Source: Mesorhizobium_K marinum (GTDB lineage Bacteria; Pseudomonadota; Alphaproteobacteria; Rhizobiales; Rhizobiaceae). Taken from it: 64,000 nucleotides of DNA. The translations under genes and the position numbers were made by a program. The notes beneath the pieces were generated by a model. That model had not been told where the DNA came from and ran no database searches. It worked only from the letters and a program-made list of their open reading frames with translations. Of the stretch, positions 36,297 to 45,777 are shown piece by piece (position 1 is the stretch's first letter; each line of letters opens with the position of its first letter). The stretch is taken from assembly GCF_040813715.1 (NCBI RefSeq), contig NZ_JBFOCH010000017.1. One strand, given 5' to 3'.

Positions 36297-38857
36297 TCAG
36301 CGGGCGGGCGGGGTCATCAGGACGTTGTCCCACCAGTCCTCGGCGATATGGGGCAGTTCGAGCGCCGGTTCGTGTCCCGTCATGTAGCCGAGGATGCGCG
36401 GAGGGGTCATCGGCGTCTGCTGGACGCGGCAGCCGGTGGCGTTGCGGATGGCGCAGGCCAGCGCCGCCGGCGGATTGAGGATCGGCACCTCGCCCGCGCC
36501 CTTCACGCCAAGCGGCCCGATCGAAGGCGCGCCTTCGTAGAGCTCGATCTCGATCGGCAACGTGTCGAGCGCCAGCGGCACCCGATAGGTCTCAAGGCTG
36601 TTCTGACGGATGCAGCCGTCATCGCCGATCGTGTGCTCCTCGTGCAGCGCATAGCCGATGCCCTGCGTGACGCCGCCCTGGATCTGCCCGTGGATCGCGC
36701 GCGGGTTCAGCGCCCGGCCGACATCCTGCACGACGCGGTAGCTCAATATGTCGACATGGCCGGTGTCGGGGTCGACCGCCACCTCGCAGTCGTGGACGTT
36801 GAAGACGGGGATGTCGATCGCGTCGATAAAGTGCCCCGCCGCGCAGCCTGGCATCGCCGCGGTGCCCGGATTGGTGAAGGAGCCGCTGCCGACCACCGGG
36901 CCGGACACCTGATGTGCACGCTGCACCACCTGAGCGATGGTCATTCCCGAACCGGGAACGCCGGCGATCTCGACGCGGCCCTCCTTCAGTACCAGCTTCT
37001 CGGGCTTCGTCTGCAGCAGTTCGCCGGCCGTCTCCAGGATCCGGTCGCGCACGACCCTGGCGGCCGCCTTGCTGGCCGCGCCGACCGACACGGTTGTGCG
37101 GCCGCCNGCCCTCCTTCAGAACCAGCTTCTCGGGCTTCGTCTGCAGCAGTTCGCCGGCCGTCTCCAGGATCCGGTCGCGCACGACCCTGGCGGCCGCCTT
37201 GCTGGCCGCGCCGACCGACACGGTGGTACGGCCGCCGCCGACGCCGAGATCGAAGCCGGCGGCGTCGGTGTCGGCGCCGCGCACGATAACCTTGTCCGGA
37301 TGGATGCCGAGTTCGTGNGGCGGCGTCCGTGTCGGCGCCGCGCACGATCACCTGGTCCGGATGGATGCCGAGTTCGTGCGCCACGATCTGCGGCAGGGCC
37401 TGGACCGTCGTGCCCTGGCCGATTTCGACAGCGGCCGTGATCAGCGTGGCGCTGCCGTCGGCATTCAGATTGATCGTCGCCGTCGACGGGCCGACGAAGA
37501 CGAACCATGTCCCGACCACTGTGGCGCGACCGTAGAGACGGTCGCCGGCCTCGTCCTTCTTCGACGGAGACCTGGCGCGCATCGCCTCCATTCGGTCCAG
37601 CATCGGGCCGAGCACGTCGCCCTCGAAGACCTGTCCCGTCGCGCCGATGTCCCCGTCGCCGAGCACCTGCCGCCGCCTGAACTCCAGCGGGTCCATGCCG
37701 ATCGCCTGACAGATCTCGTCCGTGTGGCATTCCATCGCGAACGTGTTGTAGACGCCGTTGCAGGCGCGGAACGCCCCATTCGGCGCGGTGTTGGTGTAGA
37801 CAGCCCGGCTGACGAGCTTGACGGAGCCAAGCCTGTAGTTGCCCGTCAGCGTGTGCGCCGTCATCGTGGTGAGGAAGATCTGTTCGCCGCCGTAGGCGCC
37901 GCAGTCCATCAGCACGACCGCTTCGCGCCCGACGATCTCGCCGTCCCCGGTGACGGCGGAGCGCATCTTGATGTCGGCGTTTTCGCGACACAGGCAGGTC
38001 AGCATCTCCTCCTGGCGCGAGTAGACCAGCCGGACCGGCCGGCCGGACTTGCGGGCGAGAATCGCGGCATAGGGTTCCAGCGTGCAGTCGAACTTCTGGC
38101 CGAACCCGCCGCCGACCGGCGGCACCGTCACCTGCACCATGGACGGCGCGACGCCGAGCAGCTTTGCCGTCTGGTTGCGCACCGTCCACGGCACCTGCGT
38201 CGACGTCTCGATGCGATAGCGGCCGTCCTCGAAGGCGGCGACGACCGCCCTTCCCTCCAGCGACACATGGTTCTGCCGGCCAACCCGGAAGCAGCTCTCC
38301 ACAATGGTGACGTCGTCGCGCGCGAAGGCCGCGTCCGTGTCGCCGCGGATGACGGTGGCCTCCCACGCGACGTTGCCGCCGCGCGCCGCGCCTTCGACGA
38401 GGATCTCGTAGTCCTTCCAGCCCTGGTGGACGAGCGGCGCGCCCGGCGCCAGCGCCTCTTCCATGGTCAGCACCGCGGGCAGCGGCTCGAGTTCGAGTTC
38501 GATCGCGGCGGCCGCCGCCTCCGCCTGCTCGAGTGTGTCGGCGGCCACCGCCGCGATCTGCTCCCCGTGGAAGCGGATCACGCCCGAAGCGAAGAGAGGG
38601 TGGTCGGCGATGCCGATGCCGTGCATGCCGGGCGCGTCGTCGATGGTGGCGATGGCGCGCACGCCGGGCATCTGCCGCGCACGCGTCGTGTCGAGCCGGA
38701 CGATCCGCGCCGACGCGACGTCGGCACGCCTGATCGCCGCGTGCAGCATGCGCGGGTAGGCCCGGTCCACCGTGTAGTTGGTGCGGCCGAGCAGCTTGTC
38801 GCGCGCATCCCGCCGCGAAAGGTTCATCCGGACCGTGGAGGGATCAGCGTCAACCAT
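36297..38857 (-). CDS. Molybdenum hydroxylase large subunit (xanthine dehydrogenase family), two scaffold joints
   Basis: About 789 residues when both overlaps are removed (N at 37107, offset 130; N at 37318, offset 61). Cofactor-binding features: VGGGFGQKFDCTLEPYAAILARK, NTAPNGAFRACNGVYNTFAMECHTDE, AAVEIGQGTTVQALPQIVAHELGI, and the catalytic glutamate in GVKGAGEVPILNPPAALA. The active-site loop is not the AYRCSFR loop of CO dehydrogenase, so a hydroxylase acting on an N-heterocycle or aldehyde is preferred. Last gene of the M-S-L trio and of the 12-gene minus-strand cluster. No XdhC-type maturation factor is seen nearby. Confidence 0.85.
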
Positions 38858-38860
38858 GGA

Positions 38861-39319
38861 TCAACTCGACTTCGCCAGCACCACTGCGGCATCGATCAGG
38901 CGCTCGTAGCCGGTGCACCTGCATATATTGCCCACCAGCGCCGCCCGGATCTGGTCCTTGTCCGCGTGCGGACACTCCTTGAAGAAGCTGGTGAGGGTCA
39001 TCAGGATGCCCGGAAAACACATGCCGCACTGAACGACGTCGTGTTCCTCCATGGTGCGCTGGAGCGGCGAAAGCTCGCCGTCGTCGGCGAGCGACTCCAC
39101 CGTTCGAACCTCCGCGTTCGGAATGCTGCCCACCGGGACCAGGCACGACACGACAGGGCGACCATCGACAAGGACCGTGCAGGCGCCGCAGATACCTTCC
39201 CGGCAGACGTTCTTCGCGCCGGTCAGCTGGAATTCCTCGCGCAGCACGTCGATCAGTGGCGTCATCGGCGCCCGCATAGACACCTTCTGCTCGCCGTTGA
39301 CTGTCAGGAATGTCGGCAT
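38861..39319 (-). CDS. Molybdenum hydroxylase small subunit, two [2Fe-2S] clusters
   Basis: 152 residues. N-terminal plant-ferredoxin cluster ligands in CREGICGACTVLVDGRPVVSC (about 39-59), and C-terminal helical cluster ligands in CGMC and CRCTGY. Transfers electrons from the molybdenum site to the FAD subunit. The start codon recurs at 39493 in the second overlap copy. Once the overlap is merged, the gene begins 15 nt after the FAD-subunit stop, and its end lies 3 nt before the large-subunit start, so the three genes are contiguous. Confidence 0.92.
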   Translation of the reverse strand: MPTFLTVNGEQKVSMRAPMTPLIDVLREEFQLTGAKNVCREGICGACTVLVDGRPVVSCLVPVGSIPNAEVRTVESLADDGELSPLQRTMEEHDVVQCGMCFPGILMTLTSFFKECPHADKDQIRAALVGNICRCTGYERLIDAAVVLAKSS

Positions 39320-39508
39320 CTCAAAAACCCGTCGTCATCGCGGCGACGCCAGCACCGCTTCCACGGCGCGCCTCACCAAAGCCGGAAGCACCTGGACGCG
39401 GTACCACGCAGGCGCTTCGACGCTGTCGCGCCCGGCAAAGTCGCCGCTGCGTTCTCGCGCCAGTTCCTGCGCGCNTGTCAGGAATGTCGGCATCTCAAGA
39501 ACCCGTCG

Positions 39509-40372
39509 TCATCGCGGCGACGCCAGAACCGCTTCCACGGCGCGCCTCACCAAAGCCGGAAGCACCTGGACGCGGTACCACGCAGGCGCTTCGACGCTGT
39601 CGCGCCCGGCAAAGTCGCCGCTGCGTTCTCGCGCCAGTTCCTGCGCGCTTGCCGGGTCCAGCCGCGCGCCGAGCAACGCGCGTTCCAGCCCGGGCCAGCG
39701 GCGCGCGGACGCTTCCACCGAGCCGACCGCCAGGCGGATGTCGTCGACCTTGCCGTGCCCGTCCATCGACGCGGCGGCGCTGACGATCGCGACGGGATAG
39801 TCGCCAGCCTTGCGAAGCGGCAGGCGCGCATGGCCTGTCGTCAGGGGCATTCGCGGGATCACCACGCGGGACACCAGGATGCCCGGCTCGACGGCCCGCC
39901 GACGCAGCAGGAACCGCTCGAGCGAAACGCGTTCCGTGCCGCCCGGCGACCGCAACTCGACGGCCGCCTCGAGGCTGAGCAAGGCCGGGGTAAGGTCGGA
40001 CGCCGGGAACTCCCAGGCCGCGAGGTTGCCGCCGATCGTCGCCATCTGCCGCACGGCGGGATTTGCCGCCTTTGCCGCCGCCGTCACCAGGCCGCGGCAC
40101 TGAGGCACGTCCGACAGGGCTGCGACGAGGCCGACATGAGTGACGCAGGCTCCGATGCGGATCTCATCGTCATCCAGGTCGACGGCCTGCAGCGCGGCGA
40201 TGCGACCCAGGCCGACATAGGCGCCACGCCGCGCTTCGCCGCGGATCGGCGCGCGCATGATCCACGTGCCTCCGGCGAGCGGCGCGCCGTCCGGGCCGAA
40301 TTCGGCCAGCGCAGCGACGGCATCGTCGAACGCCTCGGGCATGACGAGTGTGATGGCGCTAGTGGCGGGCAA
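39509..40372 (-). CDS. Molybdenum hydroxylase medium subunit, FAD-binding
   Basis: 287 residues. FAD-contact motifs AGGTWIM (about 33-39) and ATIGGNLAAWEFPASD (about 111-126), then the CO_deh_flav_C domain with RKAGDYPVAIVSAAASM. TTG start is supported by GGGAGG 8 nt upstream. An internal ATG ten codons on is an alternative but lacks a comparable site. The N at 39475 lies beyond the stop and only duplicates the end of this gene and the start of the small-subunit gene. Confidence 0.88.
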   Translation of the reverse strand: MPATSAITLVMPEAFDDAVAALAEFGPDGAPLAGGTWIMRAPIRGEARRGAYVGLGRIAALQAVDLDDDEIRIGACVTHVGLVAALSDVPQCRGLVTAAAKAANPAVRQMATIGGNLAAWEFPASDLTPALLSLEAAVELRSPGGTERVSLERFLLRRRAVEPGILVSRVVIPRMPLTTGHARLPLRKAGDYPVAIVSAAASMDGHGKVDDIRLAVGSVEASARRWPGLERALLGARLDPASAQELARERSGDFAGRDSVEAPAWYRVQVLPALVRRAVEAVLASPR

Positions 40373-40438
40373 CCCGACGTCCTCCCTGGATCATCACTCG
40401 GCCGCCATCCATCGTTTCTCGCGCCGCATCCCGGGGTG

Positions 40439-41044
40439 CTAGAGACCGGAGCCCGACGGCTGCGCGCCCAGCAGTTTCCAGGCAAGCGGCAAGGCGCAGG
40501 CGGCAAGGGCGAGCTTGGCGAGGTCGCCGTAGAGGAACGGGTAGAGGCCGAGCTGAAGCACTGGCTTGTCCCAACCGATCACGGCGCCGAGCCAGGTGAC
40601 GCCGAACGCATAGATGACGACGTTGCCGGCGATCATCGCCAGCGCCGTCCTGACGACGCTCCGGTCCCAGCCGCGTTCGGCAAGCCAGCCGCACAGAGCC
40701 GCCGCCGGCAGCATGCCGAGGAGGTAGCCGCCGGTCGGCCCCATCATGTAGGCGAGGCCGAGGCCCTTTTCCGGGGTGCCGGCAAAGACGGGAAGCCCCA
40801 TCGCGCCCTGTGCCAGGTAGAGAGCCACCGTTGTGGCGGCCAGGCGCCAGCCGAACGCCATGCCCATCGCCAGGACGACGAACGTCTGCATGGTGATCGG
40901 TACGGGATAGAACGGCACCTGCACCTTGGCGGATACCCACAGCGCCAGCGATCCTGCAATCGCCAGCGAGATGTTCCGAAGCCGGGCATTGCTGCCGCCG
41001 GCCAGTCTGTCTGTGATCGTCGGATGGGTGACCATTGCGGACAT
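40439..41044 (-). CDS. bioY: Biotin transporter BioY
   Basis: 201 residues with six predicted hydrophobic helices. BioY hallmarks: VPFYPVPITMQTFVVLAMGMAFGWRLA, then GLPVFAG and GPTGGYLLGMLPAAALCGWLAERG. It is the substrate-binding S-component of the biotin energy-coupling-factor transporter; some BioY proteins work alone. No BioM/BioN genes are adjacent. Its place between an ABC permease gene and the molybdenum hydroxylase, in a cluster with a biotin carboxylase and carrier, suggests it supplies biotin to those enzymes. Confidence 0.93.
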   Translation of the reverse strand: MSAMVTHPTITDRLAGGSNARLRNISLAIAGSLALWVSAKVQVPFYPVPITMQTFVVLAMGMAFGWRLAATTVALYLAQGAMGLPVFAGTPEKGLGLAYMMGPTGGYLLGMLPAAALCGWLAERGWDRSVVRTALAMIAGNVVIYAFGVTWLGAVIGWDKPVLQLGLYPFLYGDLAKLALAACALPLAWKLLGAQPSGSGL

Positions 41045-41071
41045 GTGAGACTCCTGCGTCTGAGGTTGTTG

Positions 41072-42109
41072 CTACGCGCGGCCGACCAGCATGCGGTAGC
41101 GGAACTGGTCGAGGATCACGGCGAGGATGAGAAGCCCGCCGAGCAGCACCATCTGCAGATACGAACCGATCTGCGCGATGTTCATGCCGTTCTGGACAAG
41201 GACGATGAAGAAGGCGCCGAGCACGACGCTTTCGACACGGCCGACGCCGCCCCTGAGCGAAACGCCGGCGATGACGCATGCCGCGATCGATTCCAGGGCG
41301 ACCGAACCGCCGAGATTGGTCTCTCCGGACTCCACGCGGGCCGTCAGCAGAAGACCGGCAAGCGAGGCCAGGAGGGCGCAGATCACATAGGCGAGAAACA
41401 GCACGCGCTTGGTGTTGACGCCCGACAGGTGCGCCGCCTTGGGATTGCCGCCGACCGCGTAGATATGCGAGCCCAGACGCGTGCGGTTGATCAGGATCCA
41501 GATGGCGATGATCGCCAGGATGGCGACGATCACCGGGACCGGCATGCCGAAGACCCGCCCGAAGCCGAAGAAGTTGCCGAACTCGTAGGGTAGTTTCGAG
41601 ACCGGGACGCCGCCCGTGAGGAAGAGGGCCAGACCGGCGCCCACCGACTGCACGCCGAGCGTCATGATGAAGGGCGACACGCCGAACTGAGCGACGCCGA
41701 TCCCGTTCAGACAGCCGATCGCGAAGGCGGCGCCGAAACCGGCAAGGCATCCGAGCGAGATCGCGATCCAGACATGATCGGGCATCATCGCCGCCAGCGC
41801 CACCATCGCCATCGCGCTGACCACGGAGGTGAGCGCGATCGCGGTGCCGACCGCGAGATCGAAGCCCCCGGTAATCAGGACGATCATCTGCCCCAGGGAG
41901 ACGAGGATCAGGTAGACGGACTGCCGCGCCACGTTGGTCAGGTTCTGCACCGACACGAAATTCCCGGAAACCAGCGAGAAGATGACGAGCGCCGCAACCA
42001 GAAAGAAGGGCAGCACGCCAACCTTCAGGAAGACCGTTTTCACGGCATCGCCCGGCGAGAAGCGCTGTGACATTGCGGGGGTCCCCTTTACGACATCGGG
42101 TGAACGCAT
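41072..42109 (-). CDS. ABC transporter permease (RbsC type) of the pxp/hydroxylase cluster
   Basis: 345 residues, BPD_transp_2 family. QMIVLITGGFDLAVGTAIALTSVVSA and VIAGVSLRGGVGRVESVVLGAFFIV are the expected motifs. ATG at 42109 overlaps the ATPase stop as TGATG; an internal ATG at 42073 (MSQRFSPG) is an alternative start. It forms the membrane part of the importer with the ATPase and TorT-like binding protein. Confidence 0.85.
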   Translation of the reverse strand: MRSPDVVKGTPAMSQRFSPGDAVKTVFLKVGVLPFFLVAALVIFSLVSGNFVSVQNLTNVARQSVYLILVSLGQMIVLITGGFDLAVGTAIALTSVVSAMAMVALAAMMPDHVWIAISLGCLAGFGAAFAIGCLNGIGVAQFGVSPFIMTLGVQSVGAGLALFLTGGVPVSKLPYEFGNFFGFGRVFGMPVPVIVAILAIIAIWILINRTRLGSHIYAVGGNPKAAHLSGVNTKRVLFLAYVICALLASLAGLLLTARVESGETNLGGSVALESIAACVIAGVSLRGGVGRVESVVLGAFFIVLVQNGMNIAQIGSYLQMVLLGGLLILAVILDQFRYRMLVGRA

Positions 42110-43620
42110 CAGGCAGGCATCCTTGTGTCACTGAAGAAGTGGCCTAGCACGGCCTCTTCGGTGATGCCGTCTCCTTCGAGTTCGGCCGATATCCGGCCGT
42201 TGGAGAAGACCAGCAAACGGTGGGAGAGGTGCATGACCTCGGGCAGGTCCGACGAAATGACCACGATCGCCTTGCCCGCCTGCGCCAGATCCCGGATCAG
42301 CAGGTAGAGCTGGCTGCGCGTTCCCATGTCGACGCCGACCGTGGGCTCGTCGAAAATGTAGACCTGACGGTCCTCGCCAAAACCCTTGCCGAACAGAACC
42401 TTCTGCTGGTTGCCGCCCGACAGCGTCGCCACGGCCTTGGAGAAGGCGTGCGGCGCCAGATCGACGCGTTCGGCGATGGCGTCCGCTTCGATCCGGGTTT
42501 TCGCTGGAGAATGCAGGCCGAGAGGCCCGCCAAGGTCGCGCCTGTCGAGCAGGCCGAGGCGGATGTTGTCGCGGGCCGATGCGGTCAGCACCAGGCCCTC
42601 CGACTTGCGATCCGGCGGAAGATAGAAGACGCCTTCGCGCAGCAGTTGCCGGGTCGGCCTGCCGGTGACGTCCTTGCCGTTCAAAGAGACCTTGCCGGCC
42701 TTCAGCGGCTGCAGACCGAGGATGCTGCGCCAGACGCGCGACTTGCCGGAGCCGACCAGTCCGGCGACGCCCAGCACCTCGCCTGCGCGCACGTCGATGT
42801 CGACTCCCCTGACGCCGGCGGCTTGGATGCCGCGCAGCGACAGCACCGTATGGTTGTCGGGCCGCCGCTCGATGTGGGGGTAGACCTGATCGATCGAGCG
42901 TCCGGTCATCAACTCGACCAGCGCCTTCTCCGAAATGTCTTTGGCGTTGACCGTGCCGATCAGCCGGCCGTCGCGCAGCACGGTGATCTGGTCGGCGATT
43001 TCCTGGAATTCCTGGATGCGGTGGGAAATGTAGATGATGCCGACACCGCCCTCGCGGGCGCGCCGCATGAAGGCGAAGAGCTTCTGCGTTTCCTTCTCGG
43101 TCAGCGACGCGGTGGGCTCGTCGAGGATGAGCACCTTGGCCTTCGCATGCAGCGCCTTCGCGATCTCGACCATCTGCTGCTGCGCGCGGGACAGGCGCGC
43201 CACAGGCGCGCGGATGTCGACCTCGAAGCCCAGTTCGCGAAACAGCTGTTCGGTGTTGCGCTCCATCGCCTTGCGGTCGACGAAGAGGCCGCGCTTCGGC
43301 TCCTTGCCGAGGTAGACGTTCTCGAAAACGCTCAGCGTCGGAACCAGCGAGAATTCCTGGAAGACCGTGCCGATGCCCGCACGCCGCGCATCCTGCACCG
43401 AGCGGAACTCGACATCGCGCCCGTCGATCTTCATCGTCCCGCTCGTCGGCGCATAGACGCCGGAGAGGATCGAGATCAGCGTCGACTTGCCCGCGCCGTT
43501 CTCGCCGAACAGCACATGCACTTCGCCGCGGTTGAGCCGGAAATCGACGCCGGACAGAGCCTTGACGCCGGGGAACTCCTTGGTGATCCCCTTCATTTCG
43601 ACCAGAGGAGCTTCGCTCAT
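42109..43620 (-). CDS. ABC transporter tandem ATPase (RbsA/MglA type)
   Basis: 503 residues with two ATPase domains. The first is canonical: GENGAGKST, signature-like RLSRAQQQMVEIAKAL, VLILDEPTASL. The second is degenerate at Walker A (GLVGSGKSR) but has LSGGNQQKVLFGKG and YIFDEPTVGVD, as usual in this family. Serves the RbsC-type permease downstream. Separated from the binding-protein gene by 59 nt that include a hairpin. Confidence 0.9.
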   Translation of the reverse strand: MSEAPLVEMKGITKEFPGVKALSGVDFRLNRGEVHVLFGENGAGKSTLISILSGVYAPTSGTMKIDGRDVEFRSVQDARRAGIGTVFQEFSLVPTLSVFENVYLGKEPKRGLFVDRKAMERNTEQLFRELGFEVDIRAPVARLSRAQQQMVEIAKALHAKAKVLILDEPTASLTEKETQKLFAFMRRAREGGVGIIYISHRIQEFQEIADQITVLRDGRLIGTVNAKDISEKALVELMTGRSIDQVYPHIERRPDNHTVLSLRGIQAAGVRGVDIDVRAGEVLGVAGLVGSGKSRVWRSILGLQPLKAGKVSLNGKDVTGRPTRQLLREGVFYLPPDRKSEGLVLTASARDNIRLGLLDRRDLGGPLGLHSPAKTRIEADAIAERVDLAPHAFSKAVATLSGGNQQKVLFGKGFGEDRQVYIFDEPTVGVDMGTRSQLYLLIRDLAQAGKAIVVISSDLPEVMHLSHRLLVFSNGRISAELEGDGITEEAVLGHFFSDTRMPA

Positions 43621-43642
43621 GTGTCTCTCCCGCCTGCAGCGA

Positions 43643-43663
43643 TCCCGCGCTGTTCGCGCGGGA
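43643..43663 (-). terminator. Intra-operon stem-loop after the TorT-like binding-protein gene
   Basis: A perfect 8-bp stem (TCCCGCGC / GCGCGGGA) with a 5-nt loop, 17 nt after the binding-protein stop. No T-run. Confidence 0.6.
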
Positions 43664-43679
43664 CCGCCGTCGGTTCTTC

Positions 43680-44750
43680 CTAGTTTACGCTGAAGACCGG
43701 CTTGTAGTCGTCGGGAGGCAGGATGTTGGTCTGCGGAACGGAATCCACGTTGTCCTTGTCGACCACGAAGATCTTGGGGCCGACATGCTTGATGACTTCC
43801 TGGCCCTCGAGGAGCCGGGTAGCCTGGTCGATCGCGATGCGACCCTGGATGACCATCGAGTCCGCCGGCGAGGCGGCGATGAAGCCGCGCTTGATGCCTT
43901 CGTACACGCCCGGCGTGATGTAGAAGGAGAGCAGGTCCACCTTGCCCTCGAGCCCGCGCTCGCGGATCACGCCCTGGGCGGCTTCCGCCGTAACCGCCGT
44001 GCCGGCGATGTAGCGGATGCCCGGGTTGGCCTGAAGTTCGTCCTCGACGAGCTTCAGCTGAACTTCCTTGCCGGTGTCGCCGTACTTGGCCGGCAGGACC
44101 TTGACGGCGGTGTCCTTGACGGCGTCGAGGAAGCCCTTGTTGGCGGCCTCGACCCAGCCGGCGCCGGCCGGTCCCGGGAACCAGCCGACGAGCACTTCTT
44201 CGCCGCCGGCCGGATGCTTCTTGGCCAGGTATTCACCGGCGGAGTGTCCCATCGTGTAGAAGGAGACGAGCGACTTGGCCGAGACTTCCGGCGACGAGAT
44301 GCCGTTGATCACGTCGATAACCGGAATGTTCTTGGCGCGGACTTCCTTCACCAGGTTGTTCAGGCCGTCGAAGGAAATGGCGCCGATCACGACGGCCTCC
44401 GCGCCATTGGCGACGCAGTCCTCGATCTGCGAAATCTGCTTGGCGAGTTCGGTGTAGCCGCCGGCCTCGACGAGGTTCATCTTGACCCCGAGGCGCTGGG
44501 CTTCCTCGGCCACGCCGTAGCCGACGCCGAGCCAGTAGGCATCCTTCATGTGCGGGAAGGAGACGCAGATGTTCCAGGCCTTGGACGCCTTTTCCAGCGG
44601 AACGTAGGACACGTCCACCGACTTGCCGTCCTCGGCGAAGGGCGGCTCGATCTTGGCGGCGTCATACGGATACCAGTCCGCCGCGAAGGCCTGGGAGAAT
44701 GTGGCCGCCGAGACGGCCGAGGCAAGCAATAGTCCGGTTAGCTTCTTCAT
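43680..44750 (-). CDS. TorT-like periplasmic binding protein of an ABC importer
   Basis: 356 residues. Signal peptide MKKLTGLLLASAVSAATFSQAFA, then the TorT-type opening DWYPYDAAKIEPPFAEDG. The core ICVSFPHMKDAYWLGVGYGVAEEAQRLGVKMNLVEAGGYTELAKQISQIEDC is the TorT fold region that binds trimethylamine N-oxide in enterobacterial TorT. No TorS/TorR or TMAO reductase is nearby. Instead it is followed by an RbsA/RbsC pair, so it acts as a transport protein, perhaps for a small N-containing ligand. The gene starts 53 nt after pxpC. Confidence 0.85.
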   Translation of the reverse strand: MKKLTGLLLASAVSAATFSQAFAADWYPYDAAKIEPPFAEDGKSVDVSYVPLEKASKAWNICVSFPHMKDAYWLGVGYGVAEEAQRLGVKMNLVEAGGYTELAKQISQIEDCVANGAEAVVIGAISFDGLNNLVKEVRAKNIPVIDVINGISSPEVSAKSLVSFYTMGHSAGEYLAKKHPAGGEEVLVGWFPGPAGAGWVEAANKGFLDAVKDTAVKVLPAKYGDTGKEVQLKLVEDELQANPGIRYIAGTAVTAEAAQGVIRERGLEGKVDLLSFYITPGVYEGIKRGFIAASPADSMVIQGRIAIDQATRLLEGQEVIKHVGPKIFVVDKDNVDSVPQTNILPPDDYKPVFSVN

Positions 44751-44802
44751 TGCAGTTCCCCTGTTTGTGCCGCCGGGCTTGGTGGCGGCGGTTCGCCCGT
44801 AT

Positions 44803-45777
44803 TCAGTTCAGTGCGCTGCGTATCTGTTCGAGCAGGCCGGCGCGTTCCCGGCGCGCCGCGAGCGCTTCCTCCATCGTGACCTTGACGAAACGTGTCGGCG
44901 TGTTGGGCTGCATCTGCCCGATCAGATCCATGTCGGCGGAGATCACTGTTCCGATCATGAAGTAGCCGCCGCCCGAGACCGCATCCCGGTGCAGGATGAT
45001 GGGCTCGGTTCCGCCCGGCACCTGGATCGACCCGTACGGATAGCAGCTGTCGACGATGTTCGAAGGATCGGAGCCTGCGCCGAACGGCTGCTCACGCTCG
45101 ACGAAGCCGAGCGGGCGACCGCCGCGGAAGCGGTAGCCCATGCGGTCGGCTTCCGGGGCGACCTTCCAGTCGTCCTCGAAGAAGCTTGCCTGCGATGCTT
45201 CGTTGATGCGGTGCCAGTAGAGGCCCGGCAGAACCCGGAGGGTCGCCGACCTGCCGGGTCCTCGCCGCAGCGGCTCGGGCAGGCTGCGATGCACGTGCGC
45301 CGCCACCGCGGGGGAACCGATCGGAAGCTCGTCGTCGGCGCGTAGCGCGCGACCGTTCAGACCGCCCAGCGCGCCGATCACGTAGGTTGACCGGCTGCCA
45401 AGCGCGAGCGGCACGTCGATGCCGCCGGCAAAGGCGATGTAGATGCGCGCGCCCGTCTTCAGAAAGCCGAAGGAGAGCGTCTGTCCCGCCCGAACGGCGA
45501 TCGAGGTCCAGCCGGGCTGCTCCTCGCCGTCGATCTTGATCGGCATGTCGCCGCCGGTGACGGCGATGACGGTATCGGATGTGAACTGGATTTCCGGACC
45601 GACGAACACCGCTTCCAGGCCGGCCGCGTCTTCCGGATTGCCGACGAGCAGGTTGGCCGCGCGCAGCGCCAGGCGGTCCATCGCGCCGCCGAGCGGAATG
45701 CCGAGGTGGAAGTAGCCCGGACGCCCAAGGTCCTGAACGGTCGTGGCGAGACCGGGTTTGACAATCCTAGCGCCCAT
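44803..45777 (-). CDS. pxpC: PxpC / carboxyltransferase AHS2-domain protein (KipA family)
   Basis: 324 residues. Family start ARIVKPGLATTVQDLGRPGYFHLGIPLGGAMDRLALRAANLLVGNP, then GGDMPIKIDGEEQPGWTS, and near the end QVPGGTEPIILHRDAVSGGGYFMIGTVISADMDLIGQMQPN. With PxpB it forms the 5-oxoprolinase ring-opening unit in the PxpABC enzyme. The same fold forms half of the carboxyltransferase domain of urea carboxylase. The start overlaps the pxpB stop. Start at the ATG, though a GTG three codons upstream is possible. Confidence 0.9.
   Translation of the reverse strand: MGARIVKPGLATTVQDLGRPGYFHLGIPLGGAMDRLALRAANLLVGNPEDAAGLEAVFVGPEIQFTSDTVIAVTGGDMPIKIDGEEQPGWTSIAVRAGQTLSFGFLKTGARIYIAFAGGIDVPLALGSRSTYVIGALGGLNGRALRADDELPIGSPAVAAHVHRSLPEPLRRGPGRSATLRVLPGLYWHRINEASQASFFEDDWKVAPEADRMGYRFRGGRPLGFVEREQPFGAGSDPSNIVDSCYPYGSIQVPGGTEPIILHRDAVSGGGYFMIGTVISADMDLIGQMQPNTPTRFVKVTMEEALAARRERAGLLEQIRSALN

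Noticed and set aside
36297..40372. Aerobic CO dehydrogenase (coxMSL)
   Set aside because: The large subunit lacks the AYRCSFR active-site loop; the sequence there is of general molybdenum hydroxylase type.
36914..41593. A very long open frame on the plus strand, over 1500 codons
   Set aside because: It is antiparallel to the molybdenum hydroxylase, bioY and permease genes, has no family similarity, and arises from GC-rich codon bias. It even runs through the scaffold joints.
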